Notes: generated by a model not told the origin, from the sequence alone. Shown: positions 34,821 to 43,716, numbered from the stretch's first letter. The stretch is 64,000 nt of DNA from Mesobacterium_A sp034670065 (GCA_034670065.1 JAXMOG010000005.1:243651-307650); one strand, 5' to 3'. Numbers and translations: made by a program.

Positions 34821-36020
34821 ATGAAAATCGAACTGAAAGCGGCGAACACAATCCGCCGTCCGGTCAGAGGTGCGCAAGCGCCACCGGTGACCCCTGAAAA
34901 ACACACACAACGCAGGTCTGACAATCGGACCCCCACGCCCCCAACGGCGATTGTCTATTGCGAAGGGAACTTCGCCAAGATTGACGGCAAAACGGCCAAT
35001 GGCCTTGTGCGCCATTCACAGGCGTACAGAATTTTATCTGTTATCGATGGCGACCACCGTGGCAAAGACAGCGGTATGGTACTTGATGATACGGAAAACC
35101 ACATTCCGATCTTCAAAACGCTGGATGAGGCGGTCGCCCATACGCCCGATGTTCCCGATGCCTTCATCTATGGGATGGCTCCGTCAACCGGGCGGCTTTC
35201 GCCAGCCGATCGCGGTGTGGTGCTGGAGGCGATTGCACTTGGCATGAACATCGTCAGTGGCTTGCATGAATATCTAAGCGACGACCCTGAGATTGCGTCT
35301 TTTGCAGCCCAACACAAGGTCACTATCCGTGACATTCGCAAACCCAAGGCCAGCAAAGACATGCGTCTGTTCGACGGTAGCGTCGCCGAGGTTAAGGCCG
35401 TGCGGATTGCGGTTCTGGGCACGGATTGCGCGATCGGAAAGCGCACAACAGCCACTGTTTTGGCACGTGGCTTGAACGCCATGGGCATCAAGACTGTTCT
35501 TGTCGGTACCGGCCAGACAGGGTTGATGCAGGGCGCGAAATACGGCGTGGCAATGGATGCGGTCCCGCCACAGTTCTGTTGTGGCGAATTGGAAGGCGCG
35601 ATTGTCGCCGCTTCTGCCGGCGAACAACCCGATGTCATTCTGATCGAAGGTCAAGGCGCGTTGAGCCACCCGGCGTTCTGTACATCCGCCTTTATCCTGC
35701 GCGGCAGCCAACCGGACGCCGTCATCTTACAACACGCGCCCAAACGCGCGCATCGGTGCGATTTTCCCAAGATGTCGATGCCTACTCCGGCAAGTGAGAT
35801 TGCCTTGATCGAGGCGTTTTCCGACACCAAGGTCATCGGTGTCACGCTCAATCATGAGGGTATGTCCGACGCCGAGATCACAAGCACTATAGCAAGGCAA
35901 ACCGATAAACTTGGGTTGCCGGTGACCGATGCGCTCAGCCGACCTGTGCCACATCTACTGGCGATGGTTATTGCTGCTTATCCCGGCCTGCAGCAAGGAA
36001 CGCCGATGGCCGCGGTTTGA
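34821..36020 (+). CDS. DUF1611 family protein (DgcN-like)
   Basis: 399 residues. N-terminal domain about 40-170, then a P-loop NTPase-like domain with GTDCAIGKRTTATVLARGL, GTGQTGLMQGAKYGVAMD and ILIEGQGALSHPAF. The DUF1611 group includes DgcN, described as acting on D-glutamate with the enolase-type partner DgcA. Here the partner is a PLP racemase instead, with a one-base TGATG overlap. A role in amino-acid stereochemistry is likely; the exact reaction is open. Confidence 0.82.
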   Translation: MKIELKAANTIRRPVRGAQAPPVTPEKHTQRRSDNRTPTPPTAIVYCEGNFAKIDGKTANGLVRHSQAYRILSVIDGDHRGKDSGMVLDDTENHIPIFKTLDEAVAHTPDVPDAFIYGMAPSTGRLSPADRGVVLEAIALGMNIVSGLHEYLSDDPEIASFAAQHKVTIRDIRKPKASKDMRLFDGSVAEVKAVRIAVLGTDCAIGKRTTATVLARGLNAMGIKTVLVGTGQTGLMQGAKYGVAMDAVPPQFCCGELEGAIVAASAGEQPDVILIEGQGALSHPAFCTSAFILRGSQPDAVILQHAPKRAHRCDFPKMSMPTPASEIALIEAFSDTKVIGVTLNHEGMSDAEITSTIARQTDKLGLPVTDALSRPVPHLLAMVIAAYPGLQQGTPMAAV

Positions 36021-37138
36021 TGTGCCCGCGCATAGACGTTGATCTGCACAAGGTACGCTACAATGCGCGGACAGTTACCGATCGGCTGTCGGGTCGTGGC
36101 GTCCGTGTGACCGCAGTTACCAAAGCTGTTTGCGGACATCCAGCCATTGCCCAGGCCATGCTCGACGGTGGCGCGGTCGGCCTCGCTGAGGCTCGTTTGA
36201 GTAATGTGAAGCGGTTACGCCAGGCTGGAATGACTTGTCCGATCACCTTGATCCGAACACCAATGCTGAGCCAAGCTGATGACGTGGTGCAAGTCTGCGA
36301 GGCGAGCTACAACGCCGAAATAGCTGTGATCACCGCGCTCGCCGCTGCGGCACTCCGGCAAGGCAAGGTTCACGGCATCATCCTGATTGTCGAAATGGGC
36401 GATCGACGCGAAGGGATTAAACCAAGCGAACTTGGCAAAATCGCACAACACGTTGTGGATTTGCCCGGTATAGTGCTGAAAGGCATTGGGGCCAACTTCG
36501 CCTGCTTGAGCGGCGTTGCACCAACGGCTTCGAAGATGTTGGCGCTTTCTGTTCTCGCAAGTGACGTCGAAGGTCTGTGTGGCGCGTTCCTTGAGACAAT
36601 ATCTGGCGGTAACTCTGCAAACTTGCCTTGGGCGCTTGATGAGAGTGCAACCGGCCGGATCAACGATCTGCGAATTGGCGAAGCTATACTGCTTGGCGTC
36701 GATCCGATCACAGGAGATCCGATCGGTGGTTTGTTTCGGGACGCCTTCACGCTTGTTGCCGAAGTGATCGAGACAGACGCCAAGCCTGTTCGTTCATGCC
36801 TCAGGTATGCGAATCCCAACTTGGCAAAAATTCGACTTGTCACGGACACTTCAGAAACGACCCGGATCATTCTCGCTATCGGGCATCAAGATACGGACGC
36901 AGCTGGGCTTACAACGCCTGCCGGCACCACCCTTATCGGTGCAACAAGCGACCATCTTGTCATTGGAACGAAAGATGCAACGCCCTGTGTTGGGGCAGAA
37001 ATGCGGTTTAATATGAACTATGCCGCTTTGATGCGCGCTATGGCCGCCCCGGACATTCAGACAAATCTACTCAATGACCGGCCCGTGCAAAACGCACAGG
37101 ATTCCCGATGCCCCAGCAAACATTTGGCATTGGTTTGA
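36020..37138 (+). CDS. Alanine/ornithine racemase-like fold-III PLP enzyme
   Basis: 372 residues, ATG 36020 within the overlap with the DUF1611 gene (TTG 36017 is in frame). N-terminal TIM barrel with RIDVDLHKVRYNARTV and the PLP lysine in VTAVTKAVCGH (Lys35); GGNSANLPWAL and DLRIGEAILLG follow, as in ornithine racemase and YhfX-like proteins. The usual alanine racemase C-terminal Tyr domain is atypical. Probably interconverts D- and L-amino acids together with its DUF1611 neighbour. Confidence 0.85.
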   Translation: MCPRIDVDLHKVRYNARTVTDRLSGRGVRVTAVTKAVCGHPAIAQAMLDGGAVGLAEARLSNVKRLRQAGMTCPITLIRTPMLSQADDVVQVCEASYNAEIAVITALAAAALRQGKVHGIILIVEMGDRREGIKPSELGKIAQHVVDLPGIVLKGIGANFACLSGVAPTASKMLALSVLASDVEGLCGAFLETISGGNSANLPWALDESATGRINDLRIGEAILLGVDPITGDPIGGLFRDAFTLVAEVIETDAKPVRSCLRYANPNLAKIRLVTDTSETTRIILAIGHQDTDAAGLTTPAGTTLIGATSDHLVIGTKDATPCVGAEMRFNMNYAALMRAMAAPDIQTNLLNDRPVQNAQDSRCPSKHLALV

Positions 37139-37187
37139 ACCACCTCTTTCTGATGTGCTCTAACAAAACCAATGAGGAGAATACCAA

Positions 37188-37379
37188 TTGGCTCAGCTGA
37201 CAAAAACAAGCGTGTTCAAACCGCAAACTCCTAAAGCCGAAACGTCGTTGGACAAGACAACCCGCATTGTTCGCAACATGGCCGAAGAAGAGGCCGAGCA
37301 GCGAAAAGCCAAGAACGACCGTCTCCGCAACGCGCGCCTTGAACGAGAAGCGAGCACTCAGACGAAGCCGTCGCGGTAG
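37188..37379 (+). CDS. Small charged helical protein, conserved in alphaproteobacteria
   Basis: 63 residues starting at TTG 37188 with GAGGAG 9 bases upstream. The middle, DKTTRIVRNMAEEEAEQRKAKNDRLRNARLERE, resembles a widespread short protein with DRTTRxxxEIxxEEAxxRxAKTxxLRxARL. Predicted long helix, no membrane segment, function unknown. It stands between the racemase gene and a second small gene. Confidence 0.7.
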   Translation: MAQLTKTSVFKPQTPKAETSLDKTTRIVRNMAEEEAEQRKAKNDRLRNARLEREASTQTKPSR

Positions 37380-37482
37380 TGTCTGAGACAGGCTTACTCA
37401 AAATCGTCGCTTAGAGAAAAAATCCCCTTCGCCCGTCTCTTTCAAGCGTCAGCGGCGGCGGAACGCACCTGAAGGATTTGCC

Positions 37483-37764
37483 ATGACGCACGCAGACGAG
37501 CGCGCAACAAAGGATCATTATGTCTGTCAGACATATGTGGAACAAAAACCCGGTCGTGGTGGGCAAACAAACCTGAAAATTGGCAAGCAATTTCAATACT
37601 CAACGGCAGAAGAAGCCCAGAACAGAGCCGAACGGGAAGTCCAGTCCGACGATTGCGCCGGCGCTGATGCCTATTTGATAAGTGAAGACCTAAACAGCGG
37701 TGAAGTTGGACCTCCGAGCTTCCTTGTCAGGCTCGGTAATGTCCCGGAATTTGATGATTTTTAA
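37483..37764 (+). CDS. Small protein, unknown
   Basis: 93 residues. Contains HYVCQTYVEQKPGRGGQTNLKIGKQFQYSTAEEAQNRAERE, with a likely short beta sheet and helix, and a second Cys at DDCAGADAYLIS. This pattern (short soluble protein with a YSTAEEAxxRAER motif) recurs in alphaproteobacterial proteins of unknown role. No membrane segment. GAAGGA lies about 10 bases before the start. Confidence 0.65.
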   Translation: MTHADERATKDHYVCQTYVEQKPGRGGQTNLKIGKQFQYSTAEEAQNRAEREVQSDDCAGADAYLISEDLNSGEVGPPSFLVRLGNVPEFDDF

Positions 37765-37830
37765 AAAATTCACAACCGACCCAAGGTCCACCAACAAGTT
37801 CTCCAACAAATAATTTGCAAACACACTGCC

Positions 37831-37859
37831 TTGACAAGCAAGAAGTTCAATCTTTATAC
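37831..37859 (+). promoter_or_regulatory. Sigma-70 promoter candidate for the NMT1-type ABC operon
   Basis: TTGACA (37831-37836), a 17-base spacer and TTATAC (37854-37859), about 58 bases before the first permease codon. Confidence 0.5.
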
Positions 37860-37871
37860 CCATTTTATTAT

Positions 37872-37887
37872 TTGGTCGGTCGATCAA
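37872..37887. promoter_or_regulatory. Imperfect dyad downstream of the promoter
   Basis: TTGGTCGGTCGATCAA pairs 6 of 8 positions and starts 12 bases after the -10 element, where a repressor would block transcription. No regulator gene is adjacent, so the binding protein is unknown. Confidence 0.35.
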
Positions 37888-37916
37888 TTAACTAAATAAC
37901 GGAGGGGAGCCGTACA

Positions 37917-38686
37917 ATGCGATCATCAGGCACAATATATGCTGCTCAAGCATCTGTTATTGCTGCGCTCTTTGTCATTTGGGCGTTGAGCGGGTCTGCG
38001 GGGCTGCTTAATCCAGCGATCATTCCACGCATCGAAGCCGTCGCGGTTGCCCTCGTCACAGTGTTGTCCCGGCCGAGTTTTTTCCCGCGCTTTGGGCGAC
38101 GCTGTTTGACGCTGTAGCCGGTGTGACATTGGCAACCTTTGTTGCTGTCCCGCTCGGTGTGCTCATCGGGATGTTCCCGGCTATTGAACGTGCGACGCGC
38201 AAACTTTTGGATTTTGGTCGCTCGTTTCCTGTCGTCGCGCTGATGCCGATTTTCGTGCTGGTGATTGGGGCGAACTCGACGATGAAGATCACCATTACGG
38301 CCATCGCCTGTTTCTTCCCTATCCTTCTCCAAACAATATATGGCGCACGCCGTCTTGAACCGACGATCGTCGATACAATTCAAAGTTATCGCATCCCATT
38401 CGGTCTTCGCTTCTTTCACGTCATCTTACCTGCCGCGGCACCGTTCATCGCCACCGGTATTCGCATCGCGATCTCGATCTCGATTTTGGTCACGGTCGGA
38501 ACAGAAGTGATCATCCAGATCACCGGGCTCGGCTCTCAGGTGAATTTTGCGCGCACCTACAATGAAGTCGATATCGCCTTTGCTTACACGCTTTACGCGG
38601 GCCTACTTGGGGTTCTTCTGACAGCGATCTGGGACCTGTTCGAAGGACAGATTCTGAGCTGGCATCACCGGTCAACGGCGGAATGA
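37917..38686 (+). pseudogene. ABC transporter permease (SsuC-like), frameshifted
   Basis: The first 60 codons (MRSSGTIYAAQASVIAALFV) run into the wrong frame near 38070 and stop at 38117. From there a second frame continues to 38686 with the permease body: ALWATLFDAVAGVTLATF, SFPVVALMPIFVLVIG and the EAA-type loop. Adding one C to the CCC at 38068-38070 restores VTVLSPAEFFPALWATL and a single 257-residue permease. GTG 38123 could start a truncated product. Either a real frameshift mutation or a sequence error in a C run. The rest of the operon is intact. Confidence 0.85.
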
Positions 38687-39501
38687 AAATGTCTCAAAAT
38701 TTCTCACTCAAAAAAGCCATCAAAGCCCAAGCCGAACAGTGGTGGTTGCCCGTCGGTTTGATCATTCTCTGGTGGGTCGCATCCGCGGGATCGACATCGT
38801 TCTATTTCCCGCCACTGAACAAAATCGTTGCGGCCCTTATTCGTGACCTGGCTTCGGGACTGTTGCTCAAGCATTTGGCGTTCAGCTTGACGAACATGGC
38901 CATTGGCTTGGCCTATGCGATTGTGCTTGGTGTCATCCTTGGACTGTTCATTGGGTACTTCAAAACACTGCGGCAGGCGACTAGCCCCTTGCTGAATTTT
39001 TTCCGCTCTATCCCGATTGCTGCCATTGTGCCAATCGTGATCGTGGCAATGGGCACGGGCGCCTCACCCAAGATCTTTATCATCGGGTTGGCCTGTTTCT
39101 GGCCGATCTTGCTGAACACGATTGACGGTGTGCGCGGTGTGCCACCGCAGATGATCGAAACGTCGCGCGCGTTCAGCATTCCGCTGACGCTCCTGTTCTG
39201 GCGGGTGCTGTTCATGGCCGCGCTGCCGCAAATCATGGCGGGCATCCGCGTGGCTGTTTCGGTGGCGCTGGTCTTGATGGTGGTCAGTGAGTTCTTCGGA
39301 GCAAGTCAGGGCATCGGGTTCTTCATCAGCGAAAGCAAACAGCATTTTGCCATGGTTGAAACATGGGCCGGCACGCTTTTGGTGGGCATCTTGGGCTACC
39401 TGCTATCCGCACTGTTTCTGAAAATCGAGGCCTGGTTGCTCTCTTGGTACTTCCAAGAAGCCCGAAGCGCCGAGCCAAACGCGACATCTTCTGGAAGTTA
39501 A
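38683..39501 (+). CDS. ABC transporter permease (SsuC/TauC-like)
   Basis: 272 residues, six membrane helices. Family motif FRSIPIAAIVPIVIVAMGTG and the EAA loop around MIETSRAFSIPLTLLFWRVLFMAALPQIMAGIR. It overlaps the frameshifted permease gene by 4 bases, so the two probably formed a heterodimer. Paired with the ATPase 3 bases downstream. Substrate class is taurine, sulfonate, nitrate or pyrimidine-like by family. Confidence 0.9.
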   Translation: MKMSQNFSLKKAIKAQAEQWWLPVGLIILWWVASAGSTSFYFPPLNKIVAALIRDLASGLLLKHLAFSLTNMAIGLAYAIVLGVILGLFIGYFKTLRQATSPLLNFFRSIPIAAIVPIVIVAMGTGASPKIFIIGLACFWPILLNTIDGVRGVPPQMIETSRAFSIPLTLLFWRVLFMAALPQIMAGIRVAVSVALVLMVVSEFFGASQGIGFFISESKQHFAMVETWAGTLLVGILGYLLSALFLKIEAWLLSWYFQEARSAEPNATSSGS

Positions 39502-39504
39502 GTG

Positions 39505-40299
39505 ATGGACACGAATTCTATGACGCAAACGACACGCAGCCCGTCCAACCCCAGACCCATGGCGGTCACGGGCCTCAGCAAAAGCTACGGAACGGTGCAT
39601 GTGCTGGACGATATCAACGTAACCGTTGCACCGGGCGAATTTCTTTGCATCGTCGGGCCGTCGGGCGTCGGCAAGACGACGCTGCTGCGCACCTTGTCGG
39701 GGCTGATCGATCTGAGCGCGGGCGAGGTGCGTGTCGGCGATGATGTTCTCGATGGCCCCATTCCCGATATCGGTTTGGTCTTTCAGGACTATCGCGGCTC
39801 TTTGATGCCCTGGATGCGGACGCTTGAAAACGTCGCCTTCCCGCTTCGCGGCAAGGGCATTGGCAAATCCGAACGCAACGCGATTGCCCAAAAATGTCTG
39901 GAAGACGTCGGGCTAGGCGATGCTGCACACAGCTATCCGTGGGAACTCTCTGGCGGCATGCAGCAACGTGTCGCGATCGCACGCGCGCTGGCGTATGACG
40001 CACATATTTTGTTGATGGACGAGCCCTTTGGCGCCCTGGATGCCCAGACGCGGCTTGGCCTTGAAGACCTGGTGCTTGATCTGCGCAAGCGGTTGAACAT
40101 CAGCGTGATCGTTGTGACCCACGACATTGACGAGGCGGTCTATCTTGCGGACCGCGTTGTGGTTTTGTCGGGCAAACCGGCCACCGTCATCGACATTGTT
40201 GACGTGGATCTGGGCAACAACCGCGACCAGATCAAAACCAAATCGGATCCACGCTTTGTGGAATATCGAAACCGCGTCCTGAAAGAAATTATGCGTTAG
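39505..40299 (+). CDS. ABC transporter ATP-binding protein (SsuB/TauB-like)
   Basis: 264 residues from ATG 39505 (GTG 39502 also in frame). Walker A GPSGVGKTT, Q-loop FQDYRGSLMPWMRTLENVAFP, signature LSGGMQQRVAIARAL, Walker B LLMDEPFGALDA and H-loop VTHDIDEAV are all present. It drives import through the two permeases; the MPWMRTxxNVxxP segment is typical of the nitrate/sulfonate/taurine family. Confidence 0.92.
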   Translation: MDTNSMTQTTRSPSNPRPMAVTGLSKSYGTVHVLDDINVTVAPGEFLCIVGPSGVGKTTLLRTLSGLIDLSAGEVRVGDDVLDGPIPDIGLVFQDYRGSLMPWMRTLENVAFPLRGKGIGKSERNAIAQKCLEDVGLGDAAHSYPWELSGGMQQRVAIARALAYDAHILLMDEPFGALDAQTRLGLEDLVLDLRKRLNISVIVVTHDIDEAVYLADRVVVLSGKPATVIDIVDVDLGNNRDQIKTKSDPRFVEYRNRVLKEIMR

Positions 40300-40359
40300 G
40301 GCGCTGAAAAGAGCTGGATCAGTTGATCAGCTTGCTCATCAAATGGGAGGAACCAACCA

Positions 40360-41322
40360 ATGGGCTTTATGTCGACAACCATCCGTGGAGTGAAGGCCGC
40401 GCTTCTTGCAACCTCGATGACGGCAACACTGCTTACAGCCGCACAAGCCGAAGAGATGACGACCCTCAAAATCAACCGCTCACCAGTGGGCACGTTCCAA
40501 GGGCTATTTCTCGCGCAAGAACAGGGCTACTTCGCCGAGCGGGGCATTGAGCTGGACATCCACGTTGGTTCTTCGCCTGATGGCGCACTGGCCGAACTTA
40601 TGTCTGGGACATCCGATCTGGCAATGACCGGCGCTGTGCCACTTGTTGCAGGTGTTGCCAATGGCTTGCCCGTTGTGGCCACGTTAAACACCCAAGAACA
40701 AGGCACGCTGCCAACCATGGGCCTGCTGGCGCCCGCAGACGGCGGCATTGAGAGCATCGAAGACCTGCGTGGCAAACGGATCGGCCTCCCGGGGATTACC
40801 AGCCCTCAGGGTCTTGCGCTTTTGCTTGAGCTGGAAAAGTTCGGCATGACAGCCGATGACGTCGAACTGGTGAACCTGCCCTTCCCTGGCGTCCTGTCAG
40901 CGATTGAATCGGGGGCTGTTGATGCAGGTGTTCCGGCTGGCCTGTTCTACACATTGGGTGTTCAAAGCGGGATGACTGTCTTCCCAGAAGTGTTTGAAAA
41001 CCTGCACCGCTCCCCAGCCGTGTTGTTCGCCGCCAACAAAATGTGGGCCGAAGAAAACGCCGACGTCATTGCAAAATTCAACGAGGCCATGTTGCTCGCC
41101 TATGAATACGGCAATGCCCACCCCGAAGATATCCGTCGTATCGACGCGGAGCAAACCAGAATGCCTGCGTCCTTCATCGAAACACGCGACATTGCGCCCT
41201 TCGTAGGAGAGTTCGGCGTGTCCGAGTGGGATCTACAGAACCACGACATGCTGAAGTTCAAGTTCCTGCCCCGCGTCCCAGAACCAAGCGAATACATCTG
41301 GTCCGGCGCTCCGACAAAGTAA
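40360..41322 (+). CDS. NMT1/SsuA-type substrate-binding protein
   Basis: 320 residues with a signal peptide ending TAAQA-EE. The two-lobe NMT1 fold shows GTFQGLFLAQEQGYFAERGIELDIHVG, GTSDLAMTGAVPLVAG and LRGKRIGLPGITSPQGLALLLELEKFGM. GGGAGGAA lies 7 bases before the ATG. It binds the substrate in the periplasm for the upstream ABC unit; a hairpin terminator follows, so it is the last gene. The ligand cannot be read from the sequence. Confidence 0.9.
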   Translation: MGFMSTTIRGVKAALLATSMTATLLTAAQAEEMTTLKINRSPVGTFQGLFLAQEQGYFAERGIELDIHVGSSPDGALAELMSGTSDLAMTGAVPLVAGVANGLPVVATLNTQEQGTLPTMGLLAPADGGIESIEDLRGKRIGLPGITSPQGLALLLELEKFGMTADDVELVNLPFPGVLSAIESGAVDAGVPAGLFYTLGVQSGMTVFPEVFENLHRSPAVLFAANKMWAEENADVIAKFNEAMLLAYEYGNAHPEDIRRIDAEQTRMPASFIETRDIAPFVGEFGVSEWDLQNHDMLKFKFLPRVPEPSEYIWSGAPTK

Positions 41323-41335
41323 CGGCACCAACGCA

Positions 41336-41356
41336 GGGGGCTTCGGCCCCCTTTTT
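41336..41356 (+). terminator. Rho-independent terminator
   Basis: GGGGGC-TTCG-GCCCCC followed by five T. A perfect 6-base stem with the stable cTTCGg tetraloop, 13 bases after the substrate-binding-protein stop. Confidence 0.9.
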
Positions 41357-41581
41357 CATGTGTGTCGAATTGCGCCTATGGTTTGGGTGCATATTCTCCG
41401 CTGATCGCCCCCCCGGTCTCAATACCCCCGCCGCTTTAGTTCTCTAAGACTGGTCGGCATACGAATAGCTGACCTTCGCGCATATCGCCGCGAAGGTCCG
41501 GAGTGAGCCGATAGTGTTGAAAAACTCTAGTATTGAGCATCTGTGAACATGGTTTCCCTCAGTTCAGACTAGTGTCGTGTT

Positions 41582-41601
41582 TGGGCGCCGACGGGCGCCC
41601 A
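41582..41601 (-). terminator. Hairpin after the membrane hydrolase-like gene
   Basis: Perfect TGGGCGCC arms around a GACG loop, 17 bases beyond the stop of the minus-strand gene at 41619. No T-run, so termination is probable rather than certain. Confidence 0.45.
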
Positions 41602-41618
41602 GTTCGCTGCAGTGTGCG

Positions 41619-42308
41619 TCAGGCGGTTATGGGATTTTCGCTGGTCGTGGGCTCGGCATGTTTCCGAGCGAACAACCAAACCAAACCCGATGTCATAAGC
41701 ATCTGGACGAGGATGATCAAAGCAAAGACCGTGCTCTGACCGCCAAGAGCGGCCTCGCCGATATTGATGGCAACCGAGTATAGCGGGATTGCCGCGATAC
41801 CCATGACAACGATTAGGCCCAGGAGCTTCCAGCTTCCACGGTAAATCCACCAGCACAAGACACCCCAAAGCGTTTCGAGTGCGAGCGCAGGAAGAGGCAG
41901 GTTGGCGTAGAGCCCAGTGCCGTATTTTGCTCCATTGAAAAACGGCGAAAACGCGATGTCCGGAGCGTGTACAAGCAGATCAAGAACGACGTGGGAGAAC
42001 ACACCCAGCGCAATGGCCAATGCGACGGCCGACGCGGCCCGTCCGCCACGCCACAGTACCACCATTCCCACGGCAACTGCGATGATCAGGCTGGTTACGA
42101 CAGAGTGTGAAAACGGCATGTGCACCAAATGGACATCGGCGACGGAACGCATGTCCTCATCGATGACCGTCCGCTCTATGCCAATGACATTTAGCCCTAC
42201 CCAAAGGTACTCAACGGCCTCAGTGGCCAGTATGAGACCGAACAAGGGCGCCGAGGGAAACTTCTTTTTCAGGATAAGGGCTGTTGCGGCATGATTGATG
42301 GCTTGCAT
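41619..42308 (-). CDS. Membrane-bound metal-dependent hydrolase-like protein (YdjM/DUF457 type)
   Basis: 229 residues from ATG 42308 (AAAGGAACC upstream). Starts AINHAATALILKKKFP, then about six membrane helices, with HMPFSHSVVTS and GVFSHVVLDLLVHAPD carrying the family's His/Asp residues. Members of this group are inner-membrane proteins; YdjM is SOS-regulated in E. coli. Here the promoter region holds a perfect 16-base palindrome that recurs upstream of the adjacent TetR gene, so TetR control is very likely. Confidence 0.85.
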   Translation of the reverse strand: MQAINHAATALILKKKFPSAPLFGLILATEAVEYLWVGLNVIGIERTVIDEDMRSVADVHLVHMPFSHSVVTSLIIAVAVGMVVLWRGGRAASAVALAIALGVFSHVVLDLLVHAPDIAFSPFFNGAKYGTGLYANLPLPALALETLWGVLCWWIYRGSWKLLGLIVVMGIAAIPLYSVAINIGEAALGGQSTVFALIILVQMLMTSGLVWLFARKHAEPTTSENPITA

Positions 42309-42329
42309 TTCGGTTCCTTTCAGATTCTG

Positions 42330-42345
42330 GTTAGCGATCGCTAAC
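42330..42345. promoter_or_regulatory. TetR operator O1
   Basis: GTTAGCGATCGCTAAC, a perfect 16-base palindrome 21 bases before the start of the membrane hydrolase-like gene. A near-identical site precedes the TetR gene. Confidence 0.8.
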
Positions 42346-42370
42346 TTACATGGCAAAAAAATGAGGCGTC

Positions 42371-42967
42371 TTACGTGAGTCCGGCTCTCAGAATGCGGTC
42401 GACCCCATCCAGATATCGCGCGGCGGGGCCAATGAATGAGCGAAGATACAACTGCCGGGAAAGTTGCCCGAGCATCCCTACGACAAGGCTCACCTGCAGA
42501 TTAAGGTCCTCTTCCTTGTTCACCAATCCTGCCGATCTTCCCTCTTCAAGAAGTTCGCGAAGAATGGTTATGACAGTACGATGCTTTAGGCGTTCCGATA
42601 CCTGCGGCCAGAGCGCAGCGAGGTTTTCCGTTGTGAATATTGCGGCGTCTGGATTCTCGTCAAAAAAGTCGGCGTAGGCTTCGATAAATGCCTTGAACCT
42701 TTCCGGGAACTCCCCCTCTGATTGCGTCGCAATCGTAAGCCCCCTTAAAAGTTCACTGTACGAGCGCTCGAACAGGGTTCGCGCGAGATCGTCTTTTGTC
42801 TTGAAGTGCTTGTAGAGCGCCGGGTTGGTCAATCCGGTCGCGGCTGCGATGTCTCTGATCGAAGTGGCCGACAAACCGTTCTCAGCAAACAAGCGAAGGC
42901 CTTCGCGCAGGATTCCCTTTTTGCCCGGTGGGTCGTCTGGGTCGATGTAAAACGGATCGGTTGTCAT
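42371..42967 (-). CDS. TetR family transcriptional regulator
   Basis: 198 residues from ATG 42967. Helix-turn-helix: GLSATSIRDIAAATGLTNPALYKHFKTKDDLARTLF, close to the AcrR/TetR consensus. The ligand domain (about 75-195) is helical and not classifiable further. The start lies 9 bases from a GTTAGCGATTGCTAAC operator, and the same palindrome controls the next gene downstream, giving an autoregulated two-gene unit. Confidence 0.9.
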   Translation of the reverse strand: MTTDPFYIDPDDPPGKKGILREGLRLFAENGLSATSIRDIAAATGLTNPALYKHFKTKDDLARTLFERSYSELLRGLTIATQSEGEFPERFKAFIEAYADFFDENPDAAIFTTENLAALWPQVSERLKHRTVITILRELLEEGRSAGLVNKEEDLNLQVSLVVGMLGQLSRQLYLRSFIGPAARYLDGVDRILRAGLT

Positions 42968-42976
42968 GTCGGTGTA

Positions 42977-42992
42977 GTTAGCGATTGCTAAC
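42977..42992. promoter_or_regulatory. TetR operator O2
   Basis: GTTAGCGATTGCTAAC differs from O1 by one base and lies 9 bases before the TetR start codon, fitting autorepression. Confidence 0.8.
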
Positions 42993-43428
42993 CAATCCGT
43001 CAAGTTCAATTTTGTGCGTACATTCAATATGGCTTGGGGGCGCCATCGGTCGTGAACAGGGCCAAACTGCACAGCCAGCGGCCTTTGCCGATCTTGGTCG
43101 ATCGGTCAAGGTATTGCCAATCCGAGCATGACCGATATTGAAACCATCGTTGAAGCGGCCGATTGCATAGGCAAAGCAAAAGGCAGCAAGGTCCGCAAAG
43201 CCGAAATCGTCTCTCTTGGAAGCGAAGGTCCGGTCTGAACTGCGCTTTCTACCGATTGATGCGACATATGCGTTCAAGACGGTGCGCAGCCTTGTTGGGA
43301 TTTCGCAGTTTGGGTTGCGCATATGTAAAAGCCGCGTCTGAAATGGCACGGCTTCTATGCGTTCACACGCGATTGGGGCGACACATTTGGATCACCAGGT
43401 TCGGATCACCAATGTGTCTACCGGATCA
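42993..43428. other. About 430 bases without an intact gene
   Basis: Both strands show mid-length frames (for example 42978-43349 reverse) but none matches a family I know. The stretch may hold a decayed gene; no IS end seen. Confidence 0.35.
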
Positions 43429-43716
43429 TCAGGTTTCGATATCGCCTAGCGTCAGGCCTTCCAGCTTCGCAACATAGTCGTGCATGAACTCATTGCTCCA
43501 GCCGTTGTTCTTGGTGACCGCGAAGGAATAGATCAAGAACGGATGTGCGCCCAACTGAAACAGGGCCCTGATGTCTTGACTGACCAGAGCCGTGCGTTCG
43601 GCGGGGTCCAGTTCAAACCCTTCAACATTGGTCGCCGGGTCCTGAAAGAAAGCGGCGCCAAACTCGGGATCTTTTGCCGCTTTCCAAAGCACTTTATCGA
43701 CAGCATATCGCGTCAT
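43429..43716 (-). CDS. LigA-type small subunit of class III extradiol dioxygenase
   Basis: 95 residues with the LigA-domain pattern LDPAERTALVSQDIRALFQLGAHPFLIYSF. LigA is the small subunit that closes the active site of protocatechuate 4,5-dioxygenase and related ring-cleaving enzymes. It overlaps the large-subunit gene by 4 bases (ATGA), so the two form a complex. Together they open a catechol-type ring meta to the hydroxyls. Confidence 0.85.
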   Translation of the reverse strand: MTRYAVDKVLWKAAKDPEFGAAFFQDPATNVEGFELDPAERTALVSQDIRALFQLGAHPFLIYSFAVTKNNGWSNEFMHDYVAKLEGLTLGDIET

